64,000 bases of DNA from Nannochloropsis oceanica (lineage: Eukaryota; Sar; Eustigmatophyceae; Eustigmatales; Monodopsidaceae), in NCBI GenBank assembly GCA_004519485.1, contig CP038118.1, forward strand, positions 750,095-814,094, in the 5' to 3' direction. Every line of letters starts with the position of its first letter. Position 1 is the stretch's first letter. The notes under the pieces are model-generated. The model did not search any database, was not told where the DNA came from, and saw nothing but the letters and a program-made list of their open reading frames with translations. The position numbers and the translations under genes were made by a program. Shown in pieces: positions 1-10,932 of this stretch.

Positions 1-425
1 CTTCAATTTTTGAACTAGTTCGATTTCGATAGTTCGATCTCGAGGCTCAGGTGCCTCAGATCGAGCTCGAGTCGAACTTTTTAACATTGCCTCGGCGGGT
101 TTAGAAGGATTATACGGGTGAGTGAGTCTGTAGAGATCAAGAAACGCTCGATGGTTCTGTCTGGTAGGATTATGTGGATTCTGCTTTCCACCTCGTTCTT
201 GGGTCCCAGCCATGCACTTTTTAATTATTTTGCCATTTCCGATCCATCACACGCGTTCTGCTCCCTCTGTGGCCCTTGAATACGCTGGAGTATGCTCATT
301 TGTGATGATCGTTTTTTGAAAAAAAATCGAACTCGGTCCCTCTGAACTCGAGCTCAATAGTGAACTCAGAGTTTGGTATTTCGAGCATTCCCTGTCCCAG
401 GGACCTGTGTCTGTGGAGGTATAAA
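1..425. other. Intergenic, with a copy of dispersed repeat A
   Basis: No coding region is supported here. The segment from about 210 to 400 resembles stretches at about 3110-3380 and 6250-6490: a T-rich run, a 'CCCTTGAATACNCTGG' block, an 'AATGCT/ATGCTC' block, then 'CTGAACTCG'. Bases 1-90 resemble 2560-2645 ('TTTGAACTAGTTCGA' followed by a 'CGAG' rich palindromic patch). This is a degenerate dispersed repeat, not a gene. Confidence 0.5.
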
Positions 426-2531
426 TTAACATACGCATGCTGCATGAGCTGCCATATATGCCTGATAGTTCACTGATTCCAGCGGCATGGGTAGTACATT
501 CCCATAGTAGCAGCCCATTGCACTTCTATCCATTGTGTCGAACCATGTCCCACCAACAAGCTCGCAGCTTTTGGGGTTTGAATTGTGATGCATGGTGCAT
601 ACATCAACTGGATGACCACGATAAGACCATTTATTTTCTATCAAATACTCGATCAGGAGGCCATCGTGGCAGCCGCCAAACTGACCACATTGAGTATCAG
701 ACTCTTTATTAAATGTTGTAAAAGAGATGTACCCTTTCCGATACTTTTGATAATCAAATATCACCGCACCAAGATCTATGTAGCCCATTTTGACATCTGC
801 TACCATGCATCGATAATTTTGAAGTCTTACACAGCACGCCTGATCATGAGGAGTATTTGTCGATGAAATCGCACCCCAGATGGAATATCGTGAATAGAAA
901 TTCATCAAAACAAGATCGACATCATTGGGAAGGAAATCCAAAGCATCGGGAGTGTACCAGTTGTCTCCATTTGTGACGAGTAGCCATTTGAAATCCTTGC
1001 TAGAACCACAATGGTGCTCTATGGCTCTATCCGTTATATCATAGGCTGAATTAGGATCCTCTGTAAAGCTTTTAGTGGCCGTTAGCGGTGAAATTTCAAT
1101 TTTACCTCCGTGTTCATATTGATCCGTGATATGGTGGAGGTCCTCAAAAGGAATAACATCTGTATTCACGATAAAAGCTCTCCAATTTTTGTGGTTCAAT
1201 GCAAGCAACGTGTTGAGAGTTTGATGAATATTGTAGATTCCTGTTGAGTGGCCTTTATAGGTGCGGACTATTATGCACACTCTATCTTGTCCCGCCCTTT
1301 GGCTCACAGGCATACCAGGGTTCTCATCCAAAGGCACAGAGCTCACATAACCATTAGACATGATTTTTGACACATGGCCACGCTGTTCGTCAAAGACAGC
1401 TTTTTGGACGGCTTCAAGCCATCGCCTTCCCCATTGGATGCTGGGCTCAATTGCAGCTCCCTGCCCCCAGTCATTCCATGCATTTAAAAACACAAATCCA
1501 CCGGGCTCCGTCCTCGCCAAATTTTGACGTAGCCAAAAATACAAATGTGACGGATGAAACGGATACATTGTGGCACCATCGGTAGGGTCGGGGTATCTAG
1601 GCGAATTATCAAAGGCGGCGGAAACGCCATAGAAATAGCTGTCTGCCTTTTTCTGGGTGCTCACAAGGTTGTTCATAGTGAAACCTGACGTCGACATGTA
1701 GCTTGGGAAACCCTCAACGAGAGAATCCATTCCTGGCTGCAATTTTAAAGAAGAAGATCCATTCCAGCCTACTCCATTTATTTGTATCACGTGGAGGCCC
1801 GTTAAATTTGAATTCCTCGCCGACATTCTCCACAGACTTATCATTTGTTCCAAATCGGGAATGTCGACCGCTCTGTAAATGAGGATGACGGGTAGGCCCT
1901 TGTATTTCAAATAATTCTTATGCTTCAGATAAGGCAAGAGCCAATCAAAGTGAGGCTCCCAAGTTTCTCGGTCGTAAGTCTGATTGAGGAGAACCTCTGA
2001 TCCGTCATTTCCATTCCACCGTCGTGTCCAAGGCTCGTTTGCCCAAGTTAAACAGAAGGGAATGTCAGGGTAGCCGTCTAAGAGCATCAACTCCAATGGC
2101 TTCGTCATTATAGCTTTGGTGCCGAACCAGTAATGGTATATAGCAAATCCATGAATATTATACTTTCTTGCTAGTTCCCCCTGGAAACGCCGTTGGCTGG
2201 GAGACACCAAGTCATAGAAGCCCATTCGTTCGGCAGGCCTAATAATTGCCTGACCGTACCGATTTTGGTGAACCTTTGCGACATTGGAGAAATCTGTGAA
2301 GCCTTTCCCCCAAAATTTGTTGTTCTCCTCAATCTCGTGGAACTGAGGGAAGTAGACAGCAATTACTTTTTTATCTTGTCCTACAGCCAAATTGGGCGTT
2401 TGAGTCCTTTCAAGAATTTTGGCCGGTAGATGGAGTTCTCCCTCTTCCAAATGAGTCATTTTCCCAATGAGAAGAAAGGCGAAGAAATGTAAGACAAAGG
2501 CATATGCCATGATAAATTTGGATCGCCACAT
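426..2531 (-). CDS. WbsX/GH99-like protein with C-terminal glycosyltransferase-like domain, membrane anchored
   Basis: A single-exon gene of 701 residues. Residues ~5-25 form a hydrophobic signal anchor (AYAFVLHFFAFLLIG), so the protein probably sits in the Golgi or ER membrane facing the lumen. Residues ~55-390 match the WbsX family (GH99-like (alpha/alpha or TIM-barrel related) proteins found in polysaccharide gene clusters): 'VIAVYFPQFHEIEENNKFWG', 'GFAIYHYWF', 'PFCLTWANEPWTRRWNG' and 'FLNAWNDWGQGAAIEP' are the family's landmark blocks. Residues ~420-690 form a second domain with 'VCIIVRTYKGH', 'LLVTNGDNWYTPDALDFL' and a Cys-rich end (C-x5-C patterns), resembling a GT-A-type fold. Bacterial WbsX proteins usually lack this second half. 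The start is the first Met before the anchor. It is divergent from the PC-esterase gene. The family is recognised with good confidence; the reaction and substrate are not known. Confidence 0.88.
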   Translation of the reverse strand: MWRSKFIMAYAFVLHFFAFLLIGKMTHLEEGELHLPAKILERTQTPNLAVGQDKKVIAVYFPQFHEIEENNKFWGKGFTDFSNVAKVHQNRYGQAIIRPAERMGFYDLVSPSQRRFQGELARKYNIHGFAIYHYWFGTKAIMTKPLELMLLDGYPDIPFCLTWANEPWTRRWNGNDGSEVLLNQTYDRETWEPHFDWLLPYLKHKNYLKYKGLPVILIYRAVDIPDLEQMISLWRMSARNSNLTGLHVIQINGVGWNGSSSLKLQPGMDSLVEGFPSYMSTSGFTMNNLVSTQKKADSYFYGVSAAFDNSPRYPDPTDGATMYPFHPSHLYFWLRQNLARTEPGGFVFLNAWNDWGQGAAIEPSIQWGRRWLEAVQKAVFDEQRGHVSKIMSNGYVSSVPLDENPGMPVSQRAGQDRVCIIVRTYKGHSTGIYNIHQTLNTLLALNHKNWRAFIVNTDVIPFEDLHHITDQYEHGGKIEISPLTATKSFTEDPNSAYDITDRAIEHHCGSSKDFKWLLVTNGDNWYTPDALDFLPNDVDLVLMNFYSRYSIWGAISSTNTPHDQACCVRLQNYRCMVADVKMGYIDLGAVIFDYQKYRKGYISFTTFNKESDTQCGQFGGCHDGLLIEYLIENKWSYRGHPVDVCTMHHNSNPKSCELVGGTWFDTMDRSAMGCYYGNVLPMPLESVNYQAYMAAHAACVC

Positions 2532-3392
2532 GATGAAGGCAAATGACGATAGCCTGGCAAGTTTAATTTTTGAACTAGTTCGACTTTGATAGTGTGATTC
2601 CGAGACTTGGATGCCCGAGTTCGAACTTGAATCGAAGTGTGTGTATGTGTGGTGGGCATGTAGTAATCAATCGCAAGACCTTCTCGGAATCATCAATCGC
2701 AAGTCTTATCCAAAAGCAAAGATCATCAAGTTAAGGTTAAGATCTCATGATCGAGCCGCAAAATCACCATTCCCTACCATATGGGGATGATGAATCAGAA
2801 AGATTCAGAGCCTTCATAGCTCTTCGTCACTCTTCCATTCTATTTCCTCTGATCAATCGTGATTCCATTATATTCAGACAGACAGATTCTGGATTTAGTT
2901 TGCTCATGAATTACATGTTTTTACTGTTGAGGACAGACGTGACGATAATCACACCGCGCGGCCTTTCCGCTTGTCAGCCTATCTCAAGTTGTCCTAGGTA
3001 GCAGCAATAAAGCCCGAAAAAGTAATCTGGAATAATATCAGGGACTTAAAGAACCTATGGTTCGACCATGAGTGACTTAAGTGGGACTACATACATGTGT
3101 GTTATTCCAATTATTCTTTTTGTCATTCTTTGCGAATGAACGAAGAACAAAAGCGCCCGTGCTCACAATTATTGAAATGCCACAGCTTCTTATCCTGCCC
3201 TTGCGCCCCGATCTTTCAGTACTCTCTTATCTCTCACCTTTCAATCTTTTCCATGCACTCTATTTTTCCTGTGACCCTTGAATACCCTGGGAAATGCTAA
3301 TTTTAAATGAACTTTTTTCAAATTTTATTTCGATCTCAGGCCCCTGAACTCGGATTTCGCGAATTCAACCATTCCCTGGAAGCAAGAAAGAT
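2532..3392. promoter_or_regulatory. Divergent intergenic region between two surface-glycan genes
   Basis: 861 bp separate the start of the WbsX-like gene (minus) from the start of the PC-esterase gene (plus), so both promoters must lie here unless there are untranslated upstream exons. It carries a copy of dispersed repeat A at about 3110-3380 ending just before the esterase ATG, and at 2560-2645 a relative of bases 1-90. No TATA box was convincingly located. I see no coding region. Confidence 0.45.
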
Positions 3393-5230
3393 ATGACACG
3401 ATCATGGGATTATGCCCTAATGACGATTGTCTTCATCACCATAATATTCGCTGTGGAGCTGTGGAGGTCTCCGGATGCAAGCATGCTAAATTTGCAGAGT
3501 CACCAAAGTGAAAAGTCCTGCCTTCACGAGTCGATTCTATGCGATGCTTCTATGGATTATTCCTACTTGATGAAATCCAATCCAGAGGCTGCGGCCTTAT
3601 GGAGGCCGTGTCGTGTGAGATTACCCAGAAATGATGGTATTGCAGATATCCCTTTCGCAGAGGGGGAGCAGGATGCGTTTACTGTCCGCGTCTGCGCCTC
3701 AGCGGGCGAGATATATCTTCACGTTACTCATCACGAGCTACGTGATTGCATGGTCCCAGGCGCCGCCACGATTGAAGAGATGGGACTGTCTCATACAGAT
3801 GCCGCCAAGGACTACATCGAAGTGCTGTTAGATGGCCCTGAACGACGTTTGCGGCGCTTAGACTTCATGTCACATACTGTGCCTCCAAAGGCGATAGATC
3901 CCTTAATAGGTGACTGTGTATTTACATTACGATTACCCATATATTTAAGTGGAATGTACCGAGTCCAAATTATCGTGGTCCATAGTGACATTGCATTAAC
4001 AGGCATTGAGCCATACCGTAATTACGTCCTCTGGGACCGTTTTCACATTTTGTCGGCCAAAAGTCTTGACCAAATTTCTTCCGAGCGGAAAAATGATGGT
4101 CTTGAGGCATGGCATAGTACAGGCATATGGATGCGAAGAGGCGGGAAAAACGTCCCAGGCCATCACTCTGCACAGGCCTTGGTAGCCCAAAAGTGGAACA
4201 ACGAATCGTACCGGTGCCCAGCAGACGGGACAGCGTCATTTACTTGGATGCCCTATGCAAATGACCTGCCGAGGGAAACCCTTCCCTATAATATGCGACA
4301 ACGAAGCATATATAGGCCTCTCAACCCCTCCGAAGCGATGGCATGTGCGCGTGCTCTGGCTCCCCAACATATGTCTACATACCCCAAGCTGGTCCTGTTT
4401 GGCGACAGCCTGATGCGTCAGACTTTCAACGCCGTCGCATCGGCAATTGGAATGGAAAATGTTACAGCCATCAAGGAATTCAAATCGCTGATGGAAAGCC
4501 AAAACTGGGGTGGGCCATCCATTGGCCTAGATCTCTCCTTCCAGTGGGCTGCGCGATCTAATGAAGGCCGAGACACACGTAAGGAAGCATCGATAAGTGC
4601 ACTATTATTCGGGTTGCTTAATGTCACACAAGATACCCTTATCCTTATTTCCGATCACATGATACTCATAATTGCAGTGAGAGCATTGCTTGAACAAGGC
4701 GCGTACGTCCTTGTCAACTACGGTGCCCACCCACTATGTGACGGCACCATGCTGGATAACCTTAGGATGTTCGATGATTGGCTGGAATTTCTTTTGGATA
4801 TCCTTAAAAATCTGCCGGTCGACACACGGGGCAGAATTGCATGGCTAGGTTCCCACGCAAGGCCCATCATGGGATTTCATAATCTATGTCCCACTCCGTA
4901 AGTGTTTAAGTAGATTTCTTTTTCAAAATTGTGGCTCCATCCGGCGTCTTGCGTGCCCTTTATCTCTTTTTTGTGGCGTCTCACCAAAAGTATGCGCCCT
5001 TTGAACGTACCTAAAGCACGATATATGTCAGAACAGCAGCGCGGGATCAGGCGTGGGTACATTACACTCGTACAAAATTGACCGAGGTTGGCATCCAGTA
5101 TGTCGACGTATATAATCTTATTGAACAGTTTCGCGACTGCACCCATGACGGATCTCATCACATTCTTGGTGTCCCAGAAGCCGTAGCTGATCACCGGATC
5201 ATTCCATGGATTTGCAGCTTGCACGATTGA
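3393..5230 (+). CDS. PC-esterase / TBL-like (SGNH-type) O-acyl transferase or esterase, two exons
   Basis: Exons 3393-4897 and 5032-5230 are joined by a 134-nt intron with GTAAGT donor and TGTCAG acceptor; the splice keeps frame (CC|A, Pro) and gives 567 residues. Without the splice the protein would stop at 4901 and lose its catalytic His. Residues ~8-23 are a signal anchor (YALMTIVFITIIFAVEL). The second half carries the SGNH/GDSL block 'KLVLFGDSLMRQTFNAVASA' (Ser nucleophile in GDS) and, in exon 2, 'CTHDGSHH', the Asp-x-x-His block that completes the triad in PMR5/TBL/Cas1p-type proteins. Known members O-acetylate cell-wall polysaccharides or sialic acids in the Golgi. The large N-terminal region (residues 40-300) is not recognised. 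The acceptor sugar cannot be inferred. Confidence 0.86.
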
Positions 5231-5274
5231 GGTAAGGAGAAAATATTGAAGAAACATGGGCCAGTCATACAGGA

Positions 5275-5520
5275 TCAATGAAAGAAATGAGTCGTCAAAG
5301 GAGGAGTAGCAGCAAGAGGAGCAGCAGCAGGACGACGATAAGGAGGAGGGAGATGAGAAGGAGAAGGAAACTGAAGAGAAGGAGAACCAGGAGGAGCAGG
5401 AGTAGGAGCAAGAGTTCCAGAAGGAGGACCAGGAGGAGCATGAGGAGGAAGAGGAGGAAGACGAGGAAGACGATGGTTAAAACGACGAAGAAGATGACAG
5501 CGATGATGTGAGCGATGTAG
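5275..5520 (+). repeat. Purine-rich (AGG/GAGGA) low-complexity tract
   Basis: About 240 bases almost entirely A and G, made of AGG, GAG and AAG units. One frame reads as an Arg/Ser-rich string and another as an acidic Glu/Asp-rich string with in-frame stops, so neither is a credible protein. The acidic frame resembles the Glu-rich linkers seen in the transposon proteins at 19.1 and 53.5 kb, so it may be a decayed transposon fragment. Confidence 0.5.
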
Positions 5521-7000
5521 CTGTCTTCAAGTCTGATGGCAGGGCGTCGAACAAGTCAATCATTGCCGATCGGAGCTCTTTAAAATGATTGTTTCACTGT
5601 ATTGATCCCAGGAATAACTCCAGGACGACTGCGAGAGGCTTGTCAGATCTAAAGGAGGGCTACCTTTTAAAACGGAGCCGCAAATAGTCGGAGGAGGCCT
5701 ATAACACACGCTACACAAAGCGGGGCCGCTTTTTGAGGTCAAAACGGTGATCCTTGACGTTATTTGCCACGCTTGTTGGAACGTCATTGCCTGCCATGTA
5801 TGCATATCTTTGACGATCGGCGAGAAATGATGATAATGTATGGAAAGCTTTAAAACGATGACAAAGGGTTCCATAATTTAGAGGTTATGATACTAGTTTT
5901 AGGCGTTGGAGGAAAGTGTCAGCGATATCATAGGTAGGTAGATTAAGCTGCTCTCGATAGAGGAAAAGCAGTTGCATGTGGGCAAACCTCTCGAGGACAC
6001 ATGAGCATCAGATATTGCGCAGTGTTAAAATTTGCACTGCGTCTGCAGACGTCTTATTGTGGATAAAGGCCGGACATTTAGGTTGGGCTGAAATAAGAGG
6101 GTGCACAGAAATTCTCCAAGCAAGAGAAGCCAGAAGTCGCGAAATCTTATGCCGTCAAATAGGTCTCGCGGGGATGGCGAGTCAGACAACACGAGCTGCA
6201 AATGGTAAAGGTCGTTGGACCGTGATGTAAACATGACGTGATGAGGTCCTTTTATTCTTTTAGTATTCTTTGCAAAAAATCGAAGAACAAAGGCGCCAGC
6301 TTTCACAACGATAGACATGAATCAGCTTCTCATCCCGCCCTTGGGCCCCAGATAATCAGCACTTCGCTATCTTGCACATTTTAATTCACCACACACGCTT
6401 CTGTCACTATGGTGCGTTTGAGCACTCTGGGAAATGCTTCGACATTTTCTGGATTTTCCTATTTACTTCTGTCCTTCTGGACTCGAGTTTAGTAGTCATT
6501 TTGGACAAGGGGGAGCAGCGCGCGTGCCCAAGGGAAGTCCTTGTTTGGTAGTGGACAGTGCTTGATGTGAGAATTAATTATAGTTGCTGATGTAGTGGTT
6601 TCTAGGTGGATTGTCACAAGGTCAAATCTCTCATCTACAGAATCGGGAATTGCGCGAGGGGGCGATTGTTGTGATGTGGGGGAGGGATGGAAGGAAGCAG
6701 CGTGTATGGGAGGGAGCGAAGGATAAGAGTCTAGCTGTTTCGGATATTTCTCCACCTTTTCCTATTTCTTGCCCGCGTTCATAGTTCTAATGTTTAAGTA
6801 CTTTTCTTCGTCTCGCCAGTTGGATTTCAGATCTGTGCCGAACGTCATTTATCGCCATTTCCAGCATAATATGTCACCCGCGCAACAAATTCAAACTGTT
6901 CTTGCCATCTTTCCACCCCTTCTAACCCCATAAAACAACACTAACCAAGTTGAACCAAGTTACAAGTAATTGCCATCTGTTGTCTCTCTAGGTGTGTCAT
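5521..7000. other. Gene-free stretch with a third copy of dispersed repeat A
   Basis: No protein family was recognised in any frame. The part from about 6245 to 6490 is similar to 3110-3380: both run from 'ATTCTTTG' and 'GAAGAACAAA' through 'CTTCTTATCC/CTTCTCATCC', 'GGGAAATGCT' and 'CTGGACTCG/CTGAACTCG'. The rest shows nothing I can support. Confidence 0.4.
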
Positions 7001-7041
7001 GACACTAATTGATGATTCCTGCCCTCCAGTGACACCACTGG

Positions 7042-7500
7042 GTGTCCTTCAAACGGCTCTTGACCGAGGGAATCGCCGGGAAAGGCCGCGAACGTACGAT
7101 ACCTAAATGGAATGAGCCCGCGAAGTGCAAGCGGTTGGCAGCAGACTGCGAAGCATGCAGAGACGACCTACGGGCGGTGGGGTCAAGTAGAAAAGGGTCG
7201 AGTACAACGCTGCCGTCCTCCCCTCGGGCCATGAGGTCGCGAAACAGAGCAAGGGTAGAGGCGGATAACGACAAGAGGACGAGACGGAGGTGTAAGTGGA
7301 CGACAAAGGAGGAAGGGGGAGTTAACACACTTTTAAGAGGAGGACATCCGTGATTATACTGGAGAAATGGAGCGTTGGCAACCCTCGGGTTTTTGCGGAT
7401 GCTTTCAAAGCCTTGGCACTGCCGGCGAACGATCCTCTCAGTGAGAGGTGGGAAATCATAACTTCAAGAAAAGAAAAATGGAGTTGAAAAATCGCAGCGA
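7042..7500 (+). pseudogene. Possible decayed Myb/SANT-like remnant
   Basis: One frame ends with an Arg-rich stretch and 'CKWTTKEEGGVNTLL', and after a one-base shift continues 'VFADAFKALALPANDPLSERWEI'. The 'KWT-x-EE' start of a Myb/SANT helix is suggestive, but the following helices are not clear and the frame is broken. Weak call; it could equally be chance open sequence. Confidence 0.2.
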
Positions 7501-8221
7501 TTGTACGTCAATCTAATAAGGCATATCACCCTTTCGTTATCTTTTCGTCATATTGTGGGCAAAAAAGGATGTGTTCGCAGCCCCTTAAAAGCGATTCTTC
7601 TCTCCCTTTTCGACCACTTCCTTCTTGAGGGGTCTGCAAACCCCCTATACTTTGGTAATCCTTTTTGAGAAGTCCCATCTTCAACCACTCAAAAAGCGAA
7701 ATGACCCCTCAAATATCAAAATCACCCCTTTTCACCCCAACTACATCATCATTGTGCTTTCCTTTGCATGCCCATCACTTGGAATCTACTCTCGTGACCA
7801 CACACGTCCGACGAATTTTGGACGAATAAGGCCCTGTCCAGAAACTTATGCGTTACTCTGTCTAATTCGTCTATATTTGATGTAATCCATCACTTCGTAC
7901 ACATTTTGTGGCGGCGGACGAAGTTATGCCGTCACTTCGTACACAAAATCGTGGGCAGCACAAAGTGACGAGAGTAACTTCGTACATGATTTGTGGACCC
8001 TCACGAAGTTACTTCACCACTCTCTATTTAATCTGCGCACCACCATGAAGCGGACAGGAGTAATTCGTCACAACAACAGATTCTAGCATGAAGTCACACG
8101 AATAAATCCGTGGCTACGAAGTGTGTTAATGGTCTGTGCAAGTCTGCAGGCGCAAGTACGCCGCCTCGTGAACAATGAATTCTATTTGTTCCGCAAAGTC
8201 GCTGACTGATCCTCCTCCCTC

Positions 8222-8232
8222 TCATTCTCTCT

Positions 8233-8280
<48 letters not shown>

Positions 8281-8342
8281 TACACACACACATACACACA
8301 CACGCACACACACGCACACACACGCACACACACGCACACATA
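8222..8342. repeat. (CT)n / (CA)n compound microsatellite
   Basis: A run of CT dinucleotides passes directly into CA repeats with interspersed CATA and CACG variants. The same tract, slightly shorter, sits at the homologous place in the second hAT copy (18974-19090), so it was carried by the transposon and not formed locally. Confidence 0.9.
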
Positions 8343-8359
8343 CAGCTATAGCACGCGTC

Positions 8360-8854
8360 ATGTCAGTGACCGACGAGAATGCTCTTCTTCCTGGTCTCCC
8401 TTCTCATGAGGAGGAGGAAGAGGAGATTGAGCTTTATCTCCTCCATCACGACGAAGAACAACAGGAGGAGGACGAAAACGACTTCCAAGGTTTCGACCTC
8501 GAAGTCGAGGACGACAAGATTAATGATAACAACAGCTCCATCACCAGCGACACTGATGCCAGTGCCATGGCCACAGCGGAAACAACTTCTGACACCGGCA
8601 CCACCCGTACAAGAAACAAGCCCAGTAGGAAGCCTTCGGGGATTGCACTGGCCTTCGCGAAGCCAGACGTCTCGCCGGAAGAGGCTGAGGAGTACGTCAA
8701 GAAACATCTCATGCCAGACGCTATGCTGAGGGAGGGTAATTGGAGAATCAAAGAGGCACCGAGATACCATGCTAGTCGCAGCCCAATCTGGACATATGGG
8801 GTTATGTACGACAGGCCGGCCGTGGGGAGCGTGACTGCACAGCGGCGGTGGTAG
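8360..8854 (+). pseudogene. hAT transposase N-terminal fragment (copy 1)
   Basis: Reads 164 residues: an acidic N-terminus (EEEEEEIELYLL, then Asp/Glu-rich), a Ser/Thr linker and 'PEEAEEYVKKHLMPDAMLREGNW', followed by 'SPIWTYGVMYD', which looks like the start of a BED-type region. It ends at a TAG also present in copy 2. Compared with copy 2 (19105 on), this copy has one extra base near 8580 and keeps the frame there, so it preserves the more ancestral N-terminus. The core and dimerisation parts are missing. Confidence 0.7.
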
Positions 8855-8996
8855 TGCTTGCCGACGGAGACTTGTCGTATAGGCAACGTGTCCATACTTT
8901 CCGGCCTAGGAGCGGCTGGAAACTGCAATATCCATCTGAGAAGTGTCCATAACATCGTCAGCGTTCGCAGTAAGTCCATGTCTGCACCCTTCGCCA

Positions 8997-9785
8997 GAGC
9001 TGAACTACGACCCCATTCGGCTTCTCGACCACTTCTACGGGGATTTCAATGACGCGCGCAATACAACGCAGAAAACTCGTATGTATCGCGCCATCCTCAC
9101 CCCCAAGAACAAGGACGGCGACGCCTTGAACGACCACGCTGTCCAGTATTTCCCCGGAGAAGAAAAGGTATACCTCTCAGCAGACAGGCTAGCGCAGGAC
9201 GAGAACGAGGGTGTATACCCCACGGATCTCTTAAACTCCATGAACCCGGCCGGCTTCGCCCCGCATCAACTTCGCATGAAAGTGGGCATACCTATCATCC
9301 TGTTGCGGAACGTAAACCCGGCACAAGGCCTCGCCAATGGGACACGTTTGCTCATCCTGCATATTTCTCCTCACATCATCCAGGCTTAAATTCTTACGGG
9401 GAGCCACGTGAGTCAAGTTGTCTGCCTTCCCAGGATCAACATGAACACCAACGACGACACCAAGGGCGTACCGTTCATCCTCCGCCAACGTCAGTGCCCG
9501 GTCCGGCCTGCCTTCGCCATGACTATAAACAAATCCCAGGGGCAGACCTTCCAAAAAGTCGCAATCTACTTGCCGTCCCCGGATTTTGCTCACGGTCAAC
9601 TGTATGTCGCGCTTTCGAAAGTAGGAGTTCCCACCAACATCACCATGATGGTCACCCACCCTCCTCTGCACGGCCAGCCCCCTCCCGCGCTTGCCATACC
9701 CAATGAAGTCTATAAGCAAGTGTTCATGTACATGAAACCGCCACAGTCACCACCACTGCAACCGGAAGACGTGATGGAGGTATAA
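8997..9785 (+). pseudogene. Pif1-like Helitron helicase, C-terminal part, interrupted
   Basis: One frame reads from 'ELNYDPIRLLDHFYGDF' through 'PAGFAPHQLRMKVGIPIILL' and 'RNVNPAQGLANGTRLLIL' to 'RPAFAMTINKSQGQTFQKVA' and 'HGQLYVALSKV'. These are the characteristic C-terminal blocks of Pif1-family helicases in Helitron RepHel proteins, including the motif-VI-like 'YVALSRV' (here Lys for Arg). One in-frame TAA at 9387-9389 interrupts it, and the N-terminal ATPase motifs and Rep domain are absent, so it is a non-functional fragment. Confidence 0.85.
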
Positions 9786-10064
9786 ATTACCCCGACAGAG
9801 CACAGCCACACCTCAGAACATTTTGGAGGTCAACAAATCGCAGGGTCAAAGTTTCCAAAAAGAAATGATAATAACAGTCGAAACGGACACTTTCTCTCTT
9901 GGTCTTCGCCACCTTCTTCACACACATACACACTCACTAAATTACACGAGATACTGTATAATGTGTGCACCTCGCGTACATGCTCCCCCTATACTTCCTC
10001 CTTTACCATCCCTCTCTTTTCCTAAGACTCGCACAACAAATACACACCCCTGGCTGCCCACAGG

Positions 10065-10082
10065 GCGGGCGTACCCGCTAGT
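10065..10082 (+). other. Candidate Helitron 3' end (hairpin plus CTAG|T)
   Basis: A 5-bp stem GCGGG/CCCGC with loop CGTA runs directly into CTAG followed by T. Helitrons typically end in CTRR preceded by a short hairpin and insert between A and T. The stem is very close to the CTAG, which is tighter than in many families. Confidence 0.4.
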
Positions 10083-10350
10083 CTATTTAAAGGAAAAGTT
10101 GACAATACAAAAGTCAAAGAAGGTCAATGTTTAGTCTCGACATCGAAATGGGATTACCGTGACGTGACATTGACATGACGCGTCGACGTCTAACCAATCA
10201 AAACATCTCTTGCATCACACTCTTGGAGCGTACCGCCGCCTTCTCACACACTGCCGGCATCAGTCCCACACGTTGGCGCGGGATGACCGGCAGCCAAAGA
10301 AGCGGCTTGTTTAGAGCGGGATGGCGTCATCGTCCCGCGAAAACGCCAGT

Positions 10351-10512
10351 GGCCTGATGCCGGCAGCTTCCCCGTCATGCGGGGCGGGCTAATTTTGGTG
10401 CTCAAAATATGATAGAAGGAGATGTCGTTATGCCGGTGACAAGGCTCGTTATGGTGATAAACCCAAAAAGTAAAAAGAGCAAAAAACTTACAAAACTTCC
10501 TGTATAGTCCGT
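10351..10512 (-). repeat. Interspersed repeat B1 (short non-autonomous element), copy 1
   Basis: Read on the minus strand it begins near ACGGACTATACAG, passes 'TTTTGCTCTTTTTAC', 'ATCACCATAACGAGCC', 'TGAGCACCAAAA' and 'GCCCGCCCCGCATGACGGGG', and ends at 'GCCGGCATCAGGCCACTGG'. The same block order occurs at 16.4, 41.3, 49.1, 49.7, 55.0 and 56.1 kb on either strand. No coding potential; a MITE- or SINE-sized element. Confidence 0.75.
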
Positions 10513-10932
10513 GGTAAAATGAACAAAGTAGTGTTCGACGAGAAGAATGTAGATTGCGCCTGATGACTTTATCCCCTTTGCTGAAAGCATTGATAGTCAC
10601 CTGAATGGACATAACTGCACCCGTGTTGTCGTTGTGGAGCGTAGAAAAGAGAGATGTCTGCGCGACTTGGAGTGAAGATAAGGAAATCTTTCCGCCAAAT
10701 TATTTGTAAGGCGTAAATCAAGACAAGCTCTTGAAAGTCCAGCCTCCTTTCTTCCCCCGCTTTCACTTCCATTTTTCTTCCTAAGGTAGTCTTTAGTTTT
10801 TTTATTCCGGGTACCCAGATCATTCGGGTACCAGGAATCATTACCCGAGCTGATTTTTACTTTAATAGTTTCACGGGTCACGCTAGATACCGGGAAATTC
10901 GATACCCTCTGCCATGGAAAGGGAATATACTG
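10513..10932. other. Gene-free stretch upstream of the HtrL-like gene
   Basis: Nothing recognised in either strand. A small repeat 'CGGGTACC...GGTACC' near 10807-10835 is the only local structure. It should contain the promoter of the gene starting at 10933 or 10987. Confidence 0.3.

Larger units (their letters stand above)
7801..8985 (+). mobile_element. hAT element, left-end fragment (copy 1)
   Basis: The segment begins with the terminal repeat CACACGTCCGACGA and is closely similar over its whole length to 18569-19730, the left end of the complete hAT element. It includes the subterminal 'TTCGTACA' repeats, the (CT)n(CA)n microsatellite and the N-terminal transposase coding region. Identity stops abruptly after 'GTCCATGTCTGC' near 8985, where Helitron helicase sequence begins. 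The right half of the element is absent here. Confidence 0.85.
8986..10082 (+). mobile_element. Helitron 3' fragment
   Basis: Contains the C-terminal part of a Pif1-type Helitron helicase and ends at a candidate Helitron 3' terminus: a GCGGG-CGTA-CCCGC hairpin at 10065-10078 followed at once by CTAG and then T. The 5' limit is set by loss of similarity to the hAT copy at 8985. A second 'VNKSQGQSFQKE' block at 9826-9860 repeats the helicase motif found at 9520-9550, so two helicase fragments may be juxtaposed. Confidence 0.6.

Noticed and set aside
5278-5511. Arg/Ser-rich SR-like protein frame
   Set aside because: It is a direct reading of AGG/AGC low-complexity DNA with no other support.
8094-8339. 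Minus-strand frame of Cys-Val repeats followed by Arg-Glu repeats
   Set aside because: It is the translation of the (CA)n/(CT)n microsatellite.
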